A DNA stretch of 64,000 nucleotides from Chthonomonadales bacterium (lineage in GTDB: Bacteria; Armatimonadota; Chthonomonadetes; Chthonomonadales; CAJBBX01), in assembly GCA_020849275.1 (NCBI GenBank), contig JADLGO010000050.1:40600-104599 (forward strand). Reading direction: 5' to 3'. The notes beneath the pieces are model-generated. The model was not told the origin of the DNA. It saw nothing but the letters and a program-made list of their open reading frames with translations, and did no database searches. The translations under genes and the position numbers were made by a program. This document shows, piece after piece, positions 53,836 to 62,351 of the stretch; position 1 is the first letter of the stretch; each line of letters begins with the position of its first letter.

Positions 53836-54477
53836 GTGGAATCATCCAGGCACGTGATGCAGAAGGACCGGGCCGAGTTCGATGCCCTGCTCAACCGCAG
53901 TTACCGGCACGCATACCGACTGGCCTACCGCTACACGGGCAACCCGAGCGATGCTGAGGACCTGACGCAAGACGCGTTCGTGCGCGCCTGGGAGGCGTTC
54001 GATCGGTATGACCCTCACTACTCGTTCGAGGTCTGGCTGATGCGCGTGCTCTCGAACCTGGCGATCGATCGCTGGAGGCGATCCGGCGCCAGGACCACCT
54101 CGCTCGACCAGCCCATCGGGCCGGAGGGCAGCGCGGTCTGCCTCGACGCTGTCCTGCCGAACCGCGCTCCGGGTCCGGAGCAACAGTGCATCCTTCGCGA
54201 CGAGGCGCACACGATCCGCCGGGCGCTACGCCAGCTCTCTGACGACTATCGGACGGTCATCACGCTGACGGACATCGAGGGCTGGAGCTACCTGGAGGTC
54301 GCCCAGAAGATGCAGTGCCCGATCGGAACGGTGCGCTCGCGGCTTCATCGCGGGCGCCAGCTCCTGCACCAGATCCTGCGGGCGATGCAGGCGGACGGCG
54401 CGGTGGGCGCTGGCGCCGCGCCGAGAGCCGCCCGGCCTGGCGCGCGGGTCGCCGCGCGCGTGCCCATCGACGCATAG
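53836..54477 (+). CDS. ECF-family RNA polymerase sigma factor
   Basis: 213 residues from a GTG at 53836 preceded by gaggagga; an ATG at 53857 is an alternative. Region 2 (YRYTGNPSDAEDLTQDAFVRAWEAFDRYD, YSFEVWLMRVLSNLAIDRWRR) and region 4 (LSDDYRTVITLTDIEGWSYLEVAQKMQCPIGTVRSRLHRGRQLL) are complete. The C-terminus has a 30-residue Ala/Arg-rich tail. The gene is followed 22 nt later by a collagen-like membrane protein where an anti-sigma factor would be expected. A sensor kinase comes after that. Confidence 0.93.
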   Translation: MESSRHVMQKDRAEFDALLNRSYRHAYRLAYRYTGNPSDAEDLTQDAFVRAWEAFDRYDPHYSFEVWLMRVLSNLAIDRWRRSGARTTSLDQPIGPEGSAVCLDAVLPNRAPGPEQQCILRDEAHTIRRALRQLSDDYRTVITLTDIEGWSYLEVAQKMQCPIGTVRSRLHRGRQLLHQILRAMQADGAVGAGAAPRAARPGARVAARVPIDA

Positions 54478-54499
54478 TGGCGAAGGGAGTGGCTCCGCC

Positions 54500-54838
54500 A
54501 TGGGCGTTCATCATACCCATGAGCCCGGTGACTCGAGCTGGGTTCCGATCACCATCGTCCTGGTGATCCTGGTCGTCGCGTTGCTGGGTTACTTCGCCTG
54601 GTACGCGCCGGCACGCCAGAACACCGTGGCGCGGCCGGACATCACGGTGAACACGCCGCCGGCCAACCCGCCGGACAACAACACCATCGTCGTTCCGGCG
54701 CCGGGCGCCGCGGGTCCCGCCGGGTCGCCCGGTCCCGCCGGCCCGGCTGGTCCGGCCGGCACTCGCGCGCTCTCCGGCACCGATGGCGGCGCCGCCGGCG
54801 ACGCGAGCGCTCCCGCAGGAGCGGGAGCCGGCGGATAA
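54500..54838 (+). CDS. One-helix membrane protein with collagen-like tail
   Basis: 112 residues. The cytoplasmic head includes MGVHHTHEPGD, a helix occupies about 15-36, and the outside tail has Gly-x-y triplets (GAAGPAGSPGPAGPAGPAG, about residues 69-88) followed by Ala/Gly-rich sequence. Head-helix-repeat architecture is shared with the microproteins at 43146 and at the window start. Its place directly after an ECF sigma gene suggests a membrane-bound signalling or anchor partner. No anti-sigma domain is seen. Confidence 0.72.
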   Translation: MGVHHTHEPGDSSWVPITIVLVILVVALLGYFAWYAPARQNTVARPDITVNTPPANPPDNNTIVVPAPGAAGPAGSPGPAGPAGPAGTRALSGTDGGAAGDASAPAGAGAGG

Positions 54839-54868
54839 CCCTGGCCGGCCCCGGCCGTGATCCTGTCC

Positions 54869-54913
54869 GGCGCGAGGCGGGCCGATGGAAGCGCCATCGG
54901 CCCGCCTCGCGCC
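54869..54913 (+). terminator. Perfect 20-bp-stem hairpin after the sigma/collagen operon
   Basis: Two exactly complementary 20-nt arms (54869-54888 and 54894-54913) flank an AAGCG loop, 30 nt after the stop. The next gene begins 71 nt further on. No T-run follows. Confidence 0.65.
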
Positions 54914-54984
54914 CAGCGATCCCGAGGGCCACGACATTGCCGCGGGCCCCCGGGCCGGTCCCGGCCACCCGCCGGGCATCCGCC

Positions 54985-56283
54985 ATGCGCCGCACCCTGT
55001 TCGCATCGTTCAGAATCAAACGGAGTCTCTCGCTCCTCGTCTTCCTCGCCACCCTTCTGGGCCTTGCCGCGCTTCTCGTCGTCCCCCTGGCCGCCTTCTA
55101 TCGCTTCGAGGCGCGCCGTTCGCGCGTCGAGATGCACACCGAGCCGGCCAGGAACCAGATCAGCCGGGCGATCGAAACGGCCGGCAAGGCGCGCACGCTG
55201 GTTCATCTGCACGCGGTGCTCGGTGCGCGCACGCCGCACACCGGGTTCCCGAGCGCGCTGAGCGCCTACCGGTCGCTGGTGGCGCAATGGGATCGTCACG
55301 TGGCACGCGAGGCCGACATCAGGTTCTGCGGGCAGGCGGTCGTCGAGCCCTGGCGGGAGGGGCTGGCTGCGCTGCGCGCGTGGCTGCACGGGTACGGTAT
55401 GCAGGCGCTGGCGAGGCCGAGCGGCCCCGACCCCGAGAGGGCGGTGGAGGCGAGCGCCCTCTTCGAGCAGGGGACGCTGGCGCTGGAGCGGGCGCGCAGC
55501 CAGGTGGACGAGACCCGATCGCGCCTGCTGCGGGGCTCGGTGAACAGCAACGAGGGTCAGCTCACGATGGTCCTCTCGCTCGGAATGCTCTGTACCCTGC
55601 TCGCCATCCTGGCCGGCTGGAACCTGCAGCGCCTGGACTCGCTGGGCATGCGCGAGCGCCAGGCCCAGGAACAGCTCGGGGTCGCCGTGCGCGAGATCCA
55701 CCACCGCGTCAAGAACAACCTGCAGGTCGTCAACGCCCTTCTGGACATGAAGCTGATGGACGCGGGCGCGGACACGGCGCGCGCGGCGCTCCAGGCGATC
55801 GCCCAGCAGCTTCGCGTCGTCACCTCGGTGCACGACTTCACGGGCACCGAGACGCGAGCCGATGTGGTGCGCGCCCGCCGGGTGCTCGACAGGCTGGCCG
55901 CGATGCACGCCGGGCCCGGGCTGCGCGTCGATGTGGAGGCCGATGACTGCCTGCTGACGCTCGGCGAGGCCACGTCGGTCGGCCTGCTCGTCAACGAGCT
56001 GCTCGTGCGCGCCGCCGAGGCGGGCGAGAGCGCCGCGGGCGTGCGGCTTGTTCGCGATGACGGGTTGGGCCGCGCCGTGGTGCGCGTCTGCCACGGTGCC
56101 CTCGCCGCCGAGGCCGATGTCGGCGCCAGTCAGCCGGAGGCGCTCAGCGCCATGCTCGTGCGCACGCTGGCCACGCACGACCTGCACGGCGAGATCCGCT
56201 TCCTGGATGGCGAGCTACCGTGCGTGGAGGTGGCCTTCCGCACGATGGCGCCGCGGACGCTGGCCCGCCAGATGAGAGGCTGA
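54985..56283 (+). CDS. HisKA_2-type sensor histidine kinase with degenerate ATPase domain
   Basis: 432 residues from the ATG at 54985. Helices at about 13-35 and 192-212 flank an extracytoplasmic helical sensor. The dimerisation/phosphoacceptor segment REIHHRVKNNLQVVNALLDMK has the phospho-His at about residue 240, as in HisKA_2/HWE kinases. The ATPase part keeps LLVNELLVRA but lacks clear DxGxG and second glycine boxes, so catalysis may be weak or lost. The neighbouring ECF sigma gene recalls the alphaproteobacterial general stress arrangement, but no PhyR-type response regulator is visible. Confidence 0.83.
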   Translation: MRRTLFASFRIKRSLSLLVFLATLLGLAALLVVPLAAFYRFEARRSRVEMHTEPARNQISRAIETAGKARTLVHLHAVLGARTPHTGFPSALSAYRSLVAQWDRHVAREADIRFCGQAVVEPWREGLAALRAWLHGYGMQALARPSGPDPERAVEASALFEQGTLALERARSQVDETRSRLLRGSVNSNEGQLTMVLSLGMLCTLLAILAGWNLQRLDSLGMRERQAQEQLGVAVREIHHRVKNNLQVVNALLDMKLMDAGADTARAALQAIAQQLRVVTSVHDFTGTETRADVVRARRVLDRLAAMHAGPGLRVDVEADDCLLTLGEATSVGLLVNELLVRAAEAGESAAGVRLVRDDGLGRAVVRVCHGALAAEADVGASQPEALSAMLVRTLATHDLHGEIRFLDGELPCVEVAFRTMAPRTLARQMRG

Positions 56284-56320
56284 GGAGAGCCGGCGCCGGG
56301 TTCCGGCTCGCCGAGCGCGC

Positions 56321-57370
56321 TCACCGAGCCGGGACGGCGGGGCTCTCGGCGCCCCACGCCTTGGCCCGGGCCTGGAACCGCGCCCACGCCTTGCGCGGCG
56401 TCCCGTCGGCCTTGCGCAGGCCGAGCGTGGCGAGGAAGGCGCGGAAGCGGGGATCGGGGATGCCGTAGTAGCCGACCAGGGTGTCGGTCAGCCTGTCGCC
56501 GAAGTCGTGCAGCAGAAAGAAGCTGAAGCAGGCGATTCGGCCGCGGTGGCGGTCCACGGCGTCGAAGACCGCGTCGATGAACGCGGCCTGCCTCTCCTCC
56601 GAGCTGCCCAGCAGCGGAGAGGCGGGGTAGCCGATCTCCTGCAGTAGCAGGGGCCTGGTCCCGGCGGCGCGCACCATCCGCTCGAAGTCGGCGGGCGCCT
56701 CGGCGACCGGGCGGACGCCCATGCGCTCGTCGAGCGGGTAGTAGGTCAGGGTGACGACGTCCATATCGCGGTTAAGCCGCCCCACGAGGGCGGGGCGGTC
56801 GCGCACGCCGTCGTGTGTGCAGGTGACGCCGACGGGCAGGCCAGGCCTGAGGCGGCGCAGTGTGGCGCGGCCGTGCTCGGCGAAGGCCGCGAACCGGGGC
56901 AGCTCCTCGGGATGCATGCCCAGGTAGATGTCGGCCTCGTTGGCGAGCATCACCCAGCCCACGCGGTCCGTGAGGGTCTTCGCGACGCGCTCCAGCAGCC
57001 GATCGAAGCGCGCGATCAGCTCCGGGTCGTCGAATGGCCTGGAGGCGAGGTCGGCCGGAAGCGTGCGGTTGTTCGTGTCGATGGTCTGCAGCGTGAGCGC
57101 GACGCGGAAACCCAGCGAGCCAAGGCCGCTGATGGCCTCGCGCAGCGGCTTGAGGTCGTACTCGCCCGGCTTCGGCTCCAGGTCGCTCCACCGGTGCGTG
57201 CTGAACATCATCGAGACGCCGAGTCTGCGGGCGTCCAGCACGCCCTCAAGGAACGCCGCGCCGGTCGCCCCCTCGCGCGGGTTGGCGGCGAGCCCGAGGA
57301 GCGGCGGTGCGGCGCCGGCAGGGAATGCGAGCGCGGAGAGCAGGCAGACGGCCAGCAGGGCAGGCTTCAT
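56321..57370 (-). CDS. Secreted TIM-barrel glycoside-hydrolase-like protein
   Basis: 349 residues from MKPALLAVCL (57370); an in-frame start 30 nt upstream is less likely. A signal peptide ends near AGA-A. The barrel has clan-A-like acidic positions: acid/base candidate Glu in VMLANEADIYLG and nucleophile candidate Glu in LLLQEIGYPAS. STHRWSDLEPKPGEYDL resembles the substrate-entry strand of GH53/GH5-like enzymes. Substrate unknown. It is the last gene of a minus-strand run starting at 60514. Confidence 0.78.
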   Translation of the reverse strand: MKPALLAVCLLSALAFPAGAAPPLLGLAANPREGATGAAFLEGVLDARRLGVSMMFSTHRWSDLEPKPGEYDLKPLREAISGLGSLGFRVALTLQTIDTNNRTLPADLASRPFDDPELIARFDRLLERVAKTLTDRVGWVMLANEADIYLGMHPEELPRFAAFAEHGRATLRRLRPGLPVGVTCTHDGVRDRPALVGRLNRDMDVVTLTYYPLDERMGVRPVAEAPADFERMVRAAGTRPLLLQEIGYPASPLLGSSEERQAAFIDAVFDAVDRHRGRIACFSFFLLHDFGDRLTDTLVGYYGIPDPRFRAFLATLGLRKADGTPRKAWARFQARAKAWGAESPAVPAR

Positions 57371-57448
57371 GGCGGACCTCGGCGGCGCAGCATACCGCAC
57401 TGACGGCCGTCGGGGCTCGCCGGGTTCACGGATCGCCGGGCGGCGCCG

Positions 57449-57781
57449 TCAGAGCGCGGCGTCGGCCCTGGCCGCGAGGATGAAGTCGTTCTCGGTGAGG
57501 CCGCCGGCCTTGTGTGTCCAGATCACCAGGCGCACCTTGCCCCAGGCAAGGTAGATGTCGGGGTGATGCCCCTCCTCCTCGGCGATCGCGCCGACGCGGT
57601 TGGTGAACGCCAGGGCGTCACGGAAGTTGGTGAACCGGTACTCCTTCTCCAGGTGGTGTTCGTCGACGACGTGCCAGCCCTCGCCGATCTCTCCGCGCAG
57701 CCGCGCGATGTCCGCGCCCTTGAGCGGGGGCTCGCCGCTCGCGCACGGCACACACTTCTTCTGCGCCAGTTCGCTGGCCAT
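57449..57781 (-). CDS. Pterin-4a-carbinolamine dehydratase
   Basis: 110 residues. The active-site signature EEEGHHPDIYLAWGKVRLVIWTH is present, and the fold and length match PhhB/DCoH. It dehydrates 4a-hydroxytetrahydropterin, recycling pterin cofactor, and family members also assist molybdopterin metabolism. GGAGGGAGC precedes the ATG. The first 20 residues (KKCVPCASGEPPL) carry a CxxC. No pterin-dependent hydroxylase is adjacent. Confidence 0.93.
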   Translation of the reverse strand: MASELAQKKCVPCASGEPPLKGADIARLRGEIGEGWHVVDEHHLEKEYRFTNFRDALAFTNRVGAIAEEEGHHPDIYLAWGKVRLVIWTHKAGGLTENDFILAARADAAL

Positions 57782-57826
57782 GTTGCTCCCTCCGGTCGGA
57801 TGCGTGGCGGGCCGGCGGCCGGGGCG

Positions 57827-59236
57827 TCACGCCTGCTTGGCGTAACGCATGTTGTTCGCCGTGCCCGGGAACCAGTAGGTCACCTCCGGCACGCCAAGCG
57901 CCAGGCGGTCGATCAGCTCCACACCCTGCATCAGCGAGTGGTCCTGGTTGGAGACCTCGTACTTCCAGCCGCCAAAGCGTCCGCGCGAGTAGAGTCCTCG
58001 GCGCTCCAACTCCGGGTGGATGGCGTTGAGCGCGGCGTCGCGGCCGAGCGCGGGCGTGGGGTAGCCGTAGGCCGCGCGGTACCACCAGGACGAGACCACC
58101 TCGTGCGACTTGTTGATCAGCTTGGTGGCGTACATCCCCTCGATGGTGTCGGAAACGAGCGTCTCGGCGTTCACCGGCTTGTGCGGCGACTCGGAGACCT
58201 CGGCCATCAGCGACCACTGGCTCCCGATGTCCGGCACGTTCCTGGGCGAGTAGTTGGAGAACACGGTTACCCGGTAGAACGGGCAGTTGGCCTCCGGGAA
58301 GTACATCCAGCACTTCGTGGCGAGGCTGGCGGGCGGCTTGCCGGCGAGCCCGATGCCGATGATGTTGGAGCTGCTGTGCCGCAGCCGGCCGGCCGGTTCC
58401 TCCAGGTGCTTGAGCCCGGCCACGTTCACCAGCCGGTCGATCGGCATCGTTGAGACCAGGTGGTCGTAGCCGTCCTCGCGGCCGTCGGCGAATCGCACGC
58501 GGCGGGCCTCGGGGTCGATGGCGCTCACCTTCGCGTTGAGCGTGATGTTGTCGCGCCCGAGCAGGTCGGCCACCCCCTCCCAGATGGCGCCCGTGCCGCC
58601 GTGGCGGGGGAACCGAAACGTGTTGTTTGGGCCCCAGGAGAGGTCGTCTTTCTCGTGAAGCACGTTGTCGAGCACGCGCTCGAGGTCGGTGACGGCCACG
58701 CGCTCACCGATCCAGTTGTAGTCCATCGTCTCGGCGGGAAGGGCCCACACCTTGAAGTTGTAGGGGACCATGAACACCTCGGCGAGGCCCTCGCCCAACG
58801 TGGCTGTGATCCACTCGCGGAAGTTGGCCGGCTTGCCTTGAAAGGGACGCTTGTAGAGCTGCACGAGCCCCTGAAGGCACCTCCAGCGCGTCTCCGGGTT
58901 CAGGTACCGAATGTTGTTCTGGAACGGGTAGGGCACGAAGCGCCCCTCGATCCATACCCACGACTCGCGCTGGTGGTCGTGCCAGCCCTGCTTAAGGGCG
59001 CGATCCATGAGGTCGTCGAAGTAGCGGTAGTGCGAGAACTGCACGTGTCCGCCGATGTCCCAGGTGAAGCCGCGCTCGTCCACGTACGAGGTGGCCAATC
59101 CGCCCACCTGGCCCGCGCGGTCATACACGTGGAAGCTCGTGTGCCCGAGCTCCTGAAGGCGGTGGGCGGCGCCGAGCCCGGTGGGTCCGGCGCCGATGAT
59201 GAGCACGCGATGCTCGGGTCTCAGGATCCCCTTCAT
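57827..59236 (-). CDS. FAD-dependent UGM/protoporphyrinogen-oxidase-like enzyme
   Basis: 469 residues. The dinucleotide-binding motif is VLIIGAGPTGLGAAHRLQELG, followed by VYDRAGQVGGLATSYVDERGFTWDIGGHVQF, as in UDP-galactopyranose mutase and related amine oxidases. WIEGRFVPYPFQNNIRYL and the C-terminal FAD segment resemble carbohydrate-active members. It lies 3 nt after a glycosyltransferase gene, which favours a sugar-nucleotide reaction over heme synthesis. No substrate can be fixed from sequence. Confidence 0.85.
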   Translation of the reverse strand: MKGILRPEHRVLIIGAGPTGLGAAHRLQELGHTSFHVYDRAGQVGGLATSYVDERGFTWDIGGHVQFSHYRYFDDLMDRALKQGWHDHQRESWVWIEGRFVPYPFQNNIRYLNPETRWRCLQGLVQLYKRPFQGKPANFREWITATLGEGLAEVFMVPYNFKVWALPAETMDYNWIGERVAVTDLERVLDNVLHEKDDLSWGPNNTFRFPRHGGTGAIWEGVADLLGRDNITLNAKVSAIDPEARRVRFADGREDGYDHLVSTMPIDRLVNVAGLKHLEEPAGRLRHSSSNIIGIGLAGKPPASLATKCWMYFPEANCPFYRVTVFSNYSPRNVPDIGSQWSLMAEVSESPHKPVNAETLVSDTIEGMYATKLINKSHEVVSSWWYRAAYGYPTPALGRDAALNAIHPELERRGLYSRGRFGGWKYEVSNQDHSLMQGVELIDRLALGVPEVTYWFPGTANNMRYAKQA

Positions 59237-59239
59237 GGG

Positions 59240-60514
59240 CTATTTCGCTCCTGGAGGGCCGCCCTGCGCGGCGGAAATAGGGCGCCGTGGCACGCTCGCC
59301 ACGCGCCGGGCGCCGACGACCGGCGGCGCGGAGGCGCGGACCGTCTCTCGAGCGGCCGCGGCCGGACCGCCACGGCCGGCGGTGATGCCGGCGTAGGCCT
59401 GCGCCATGCAGGTTTCCATGTTCTCCGCGATCGCGTCCCACGCATGTTCCGCCAGGATCTTCTCCTCGCGGGCGCTCTTGCGGGCACGCACCTGGGCTGG
59501 CTCCGCCAGGGCCTCGCCAATGCGCGCGGCGAATGTCCCCGGAGTGTCGGCCAGATAGACGATGTCGCTGTAGAAGCGCTCCACATCCGTGATCGGCGTC
59601 GAGACGATGGGTCGGTGTGTCGCCATGTACTCGAGGGTCTTGGTCGGGCTGATGAACCGCGTCGCCTCGTTGCGCGCGAAAGGCATCAGGCAGACGTCGG
59701 TTCCCTTCAGTATTCGCGGCAGATCGGCGTATGCCTGCTGTCCGGGATAGTGCAGGTTCGACGCCCGGGGTAGGTCGGCCGGATCGACCTTGACCACGGG
59801 GCCGCACATCAGGAACTGGACCTCCGGGAGCGCGCGTGCGGCCTCTGCGATGATCTCGTAGTCCAGCCGCTCGTCGATCACTCCGATGTAGGTCGCGCGC
59901 GGGCCGCCGATGCCCTCCATCCAGTCCGGCGTGCGCGTCTCGGGGCGGCATGCCGCAGAGTAGTGCGCCCCGTCCACGCCGCTGGCGAACAGGTGCGTGT
60001 TCGAGTTATGCCTCCTCTTGGCATCGTAGAGGCTGGCGCCGCCGGTGAAGACCACGGCGGCGCGACGCAGCAGCCGCTCCTCGCGCTCGCGAAGCTCGGG
60101 CGGCGCGTAGCGGAAGCTGGCGAGCTCGTCCATCACGTCGCAGACCACCATGTCGGGCTCCACGACGCTCACCATGAACTCCGGGGTCGGCGTGTAGAAC
60201 CAGAGCACGCGCCGACGAAGGCCCAACGCGTCCATCGCCTCGCGCGTCTGCCGGGCGATGCGCGCGCGGCAGGGCCAGAGCCACAGCGGCACGCCATCGC
60301 ATTCCGACTCCGGTACAAGCGGCGTGAGCACGGTGACGTTCGGTAGGACCTCCTGCAGTACGGGGCTCTGGTGCTCGCCATCCAGCGAGAGGGCGGGCTC
60401 CTCCACAAAGAGGACACGGTGATGCCTTGCCAGGCGCGACAGAAGCTGCTGAGGCCGCTGCCAGACGAAGCTCCATCGGAGGTGTGAGGCGACCACGAGG
60501 TCAAGGTCGTGCAT
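59240..60514 (-). CDS. Glycosyltransferase family 1-like protein
   Basis: 424 residues from the ATG at 60514 (aaggagtacccgg). The GT-B plan has an N-terminal domain (DLDLVVASHLRWSFVWQRPQQLLSRLA) and a C-terminal nucleotide-sugar domain with ATYIGVIDERLDYEIIAEAA, VCLMPFARNEATRFISPTKTLEYMATHRPIV and DVERFYSDIVYLA. The family resembles TuaH-like polysaccharide enzymes. It is followed 3 nt later by the UGM-like flavoprotein, so the pair may build a surface glycan. The tail is low-complexity. Confidence 0.9.
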   Translation of the reverse strand: MHDLDLVVASHLRWSFVWQRPQQLLSRLARHHRVLFVEEPALSLDGEHQSPVLQEVLPNVTVLTPLVPESECDGVPLWLWPCRARIARQTREAMDALGLRRRVLWFYTPTPEFMVSVVEPDMVVCDVMDELASFRYAPPELREREERLLRRAAVVFTGGASLYDAKRRHNSNTHLFASGVDGAHYSAACRPETRTPDWMEGIGGPRATYIGVIDERLDYEIIAEAARALPEVQFLMCGPVVKVDPADLPRASNLHYPGQQAYADLPRILKGTDVCLMPFARNEATRFISPTKTLEYMATHRPIVSTPITDVERFYSDIVYLADTPGTFAARIGEALAEPAQVRARKSAREEKILAEHAWDAIAENMETCMAQAYAGITAGRGGPAAAARETVRASAPPVVGARRVASVPRRPISAAQGGPPGAK

Positions 60515-60791
60515 CCGGGTACTCCTTCTCACGGGCGAGCCGCCCCATCACGCGCAAGGCAGCCTGGCTCGCGATGCCCCTCGCGCCGCCGACCGTTCCG
60601 CAGAGGCCGGCATGGCGAGACGCAGGCGCACGGATGGGCTTCGCTGCGCGAGACGCGCGGCAGCCGCGTTCCGGCGTCGCGGGACGCGCTTAAGACGCCT
60701 GGCGCGGCTCGAGGGTTCCGCGCGCTCATCTCTGGATCCAGGACTGGAGCGGCCCGGATCGTCGAACGATGCCGCGTCGCGGGGGAATCGA
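60515..60791. other. Intergenic region without a supported gene
   Basis: Short frames here on both strands are Arg/Ala-rich and lack ribosome sites. I see no promoter of the consensus type for the glycosyltransferase operon, although one should exist here. Confidence 0.4.
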
Positions 60792-60822
60792 AAGGCCCGG
60801 CTCCACGGGGGAGCCGGGCCTT
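60792..60822 (-). terminator. Hairpin terminator after the 62-residue protein gene
   Basis: Two exactly complementary 13-nt arms (60792-60804 and 60810-60822) enclose ACGGG. On the minus strand a short TTT follows, 36 nt after the stop of the 60858 gene. Confidence 0.6.
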
Positions 60823-60857
60823 CAAGGCCCAACGCGTAGGAACGGTATGAGATCAGG

Positions 60858-61046
60858 TTACTGCGGCGTGGGACCAGGCCCGTCGTCCCGCGGCGGGCCG
60901 CCTTCGTCTCGGCGCGCCTGCAATCGCACGGTCACCACTGCGGTCGTGAAGAGCATCGCGCTCTGCGCGAGCCTTCGCGGAACCGAAACGTGCAGGCGCT
61001 GACCACTGCGCGGGAAATCCAGGCTCACGCGCACCGACTCCTCCAT
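60858..61046 (-). CDS. Small hypothetical protein
   Basis: 62 residues. AAGGAGG precedes the ATG at ideal spacing and a terminator follows the stop, so a real gene is likely. MEESVRVSLDFPRSGQRLHVSV is beta-like with one weakly hydrophobic segment (AMLFTTAVVTVRL), then a basic/polar tail. No family recognised. Confidence 0.6.
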   Translation of the reverse strand: MEESVRVSLDFPRSGQRLHVSVPRRLAQSAMLFTTAVVTVRLQARRDEGGPPRDDGPGPTPQ

Positions 61047-61287
61047 CTGCCTGGCCTCCTTGCATGGAATGGAGCGCTCTCACCGGGGGGCACCTGCTCC
61101 CATTGTCGGGGTTCGCGCCCCCGGCGGACAGCCCCGTGTTGCCGGGCCGAGGGGCCCGAGGGACGGCCGCTCGCGAGGACCGAAGCGCCTGGAGTGCCGT
61201 CCCATCTCGTAGACGACGGCGCGGCCTTCCATGTTCGCGGTACAGGCCGCCGCACGCGGAAGCGGGCAACGGCGCGGGGTGGAAGCG

Positions 61288-61317
61288 GCACGGCCCCGCC
61301 CGTGGGCAGGGCCGTGC
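61288..61317 (-). terminator. GC hairpin after the Met-rich secreted protein gene
   Basis: GCACGGCC (61288-61295) pairs with GGCCGTGC (61310-61317), with an inner GCCC/GGGC pair. It lies 45-74 nt after the stop at 61362. The rest of 61047-61361 shows no gene. Confidence 0.5.
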
Positions 61318-61361
61318 GTAGCCGCGACACATCTCGCCGGCGCTGCCCACGAAGGCGGCGC

Positions 61362-62225
61362 TCAGGGGCGCGGCGCGCCTCCGGGGACCCCCGGCCCGCC
61401 GCCGCCGAACATGCCCTGCGCGTTCTGCATCATCTCCTGCATCATCTGGTTGCGCTGGTCCGCCGGCATGTTCATCCACATCTGCATCCCCGCGCGCATC
61501 ATGTTGCCGAAGAACTGCGAGCGAGTCTGCGGGTCCATGTTCATGTACATCTGCATGCCCTGCGACATCGCCTGCGTCATCTGCTCGGGGTCGAGTCGCA
61601 TCATCAGGTCCATCTGCTGGCGCTGCAGGCTCATCAACTGATCCTGGATGCTCGCGCCGCCCGCGCCCACGGCGTCGGCGGCCGTGCTGTAGAGCACGTA
61701 GACGGGTGCGAGGGCGAACTGCTGCGCGTCGAGAACCTGGTCGAAGTTCGCGGGCACGGCGAAGCTCTTGAGGAAGCTCGTGGCGCGCTGGGTGGCCGGG
61801 TTCACCACGATGAGGCCGGCCTGCTCGATCATCCCCAACGAGCGCACCGCCGCGGCCAGTCTGTCCGCCGCCGGCACCGCGGCGGCCTCGGCCCGGGTGA
61901 GGTAGACTCGCCGCCAGGCGACGTTTTTGAGGCCGCCAACGAGCGAGTCCAGCGCGGCCTCGACGGACTGGGCCGCCGCCGGCTCCCGGGGCGCCGCGGG
62001 GACGATGATGGCGGGGTCGACGATAATGCGGGCCCGGAAGTGCTCCGCGATGGCCTGCACGATGGGCTGGAGCTGCGGAAGGTAGTTGCGCGGCGCGACG
62101 CGGCGCTGGCCGCCGGCGCCGCGATTGGGCGGCTGGCTGGCCTGCGCGAAGCCCGGCGCGGCCGCCGCGATGAGCGCGCCGGCGCCGGCCAGCAGTGCGA
62201 TGCGACCGGTCCTCAGGGTGAACAT
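61362..62225 (-). CDS. Secreted protein with STN-like region and Met/Gln-rich tail
   Basis: 287 residues. A signal peptide (about 1-27, GFAQA) is followed by LQPIVQAIAEHFRARIIVDP and VEAALDSLVGGLKNVAWRRVYL, which resemble the short N-terminal STN fold of secretins. The C-terminal 100 residues are helical, with about 25 Met and many Gln (MQMYMNMDPQTRSQFFGNMM), then a GGGGPG tail. It lacks a secretin channel domain. A periplasmic adaptor or metal-binding protein are alternatives. Confidence 0.7.
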   Translation of the reverse strand: MFTLRTGRIALLAGAGALIAAAAPGFAQASQPPNRGAGGQRRVAPRNYLPQLQPIVQAIAEHFRARIIVDPAIIVPAAPREPAAAQSVEAALDSLVGGLKNVAWRRVYLTRAEAAAVPAADRLAAAVRSLGMIEQAGLIVVNPATQRATSFLKSFAVPANFDQVLDAQQFALAPVYVLYSTAADAVGAGGASIQDQLMSLQRQQMDLMMRLDPEQMTQAMSQGMQMYMNMDPQTRSQFFGNMMRAGMQMWMNMPADQRNQMMQEMMQNAQGMFGGGGPGVPGGAPRP

Positions 62226-62351
62226 GCGTGTCCTCTCCTCTGCGCTGAATACGACTCCGTGTTACTACGCTCGGCGCAGGGGGCCTGGTTTCGCGGACGA
62301 GGAGAGGGGAGCGGGCCGCTCGCGGTCGGGCGACCCGCGCCGAGGGGAAGG

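Noticed and set aside
54700..54790. Short Gly/Pro/Ala triplet repeat as a tandem DNA repeat or CRISPR
   Set aside because: It is the coding sequence of a collagen-like tail. The repeat units are 9 nt or less and have no spacers.
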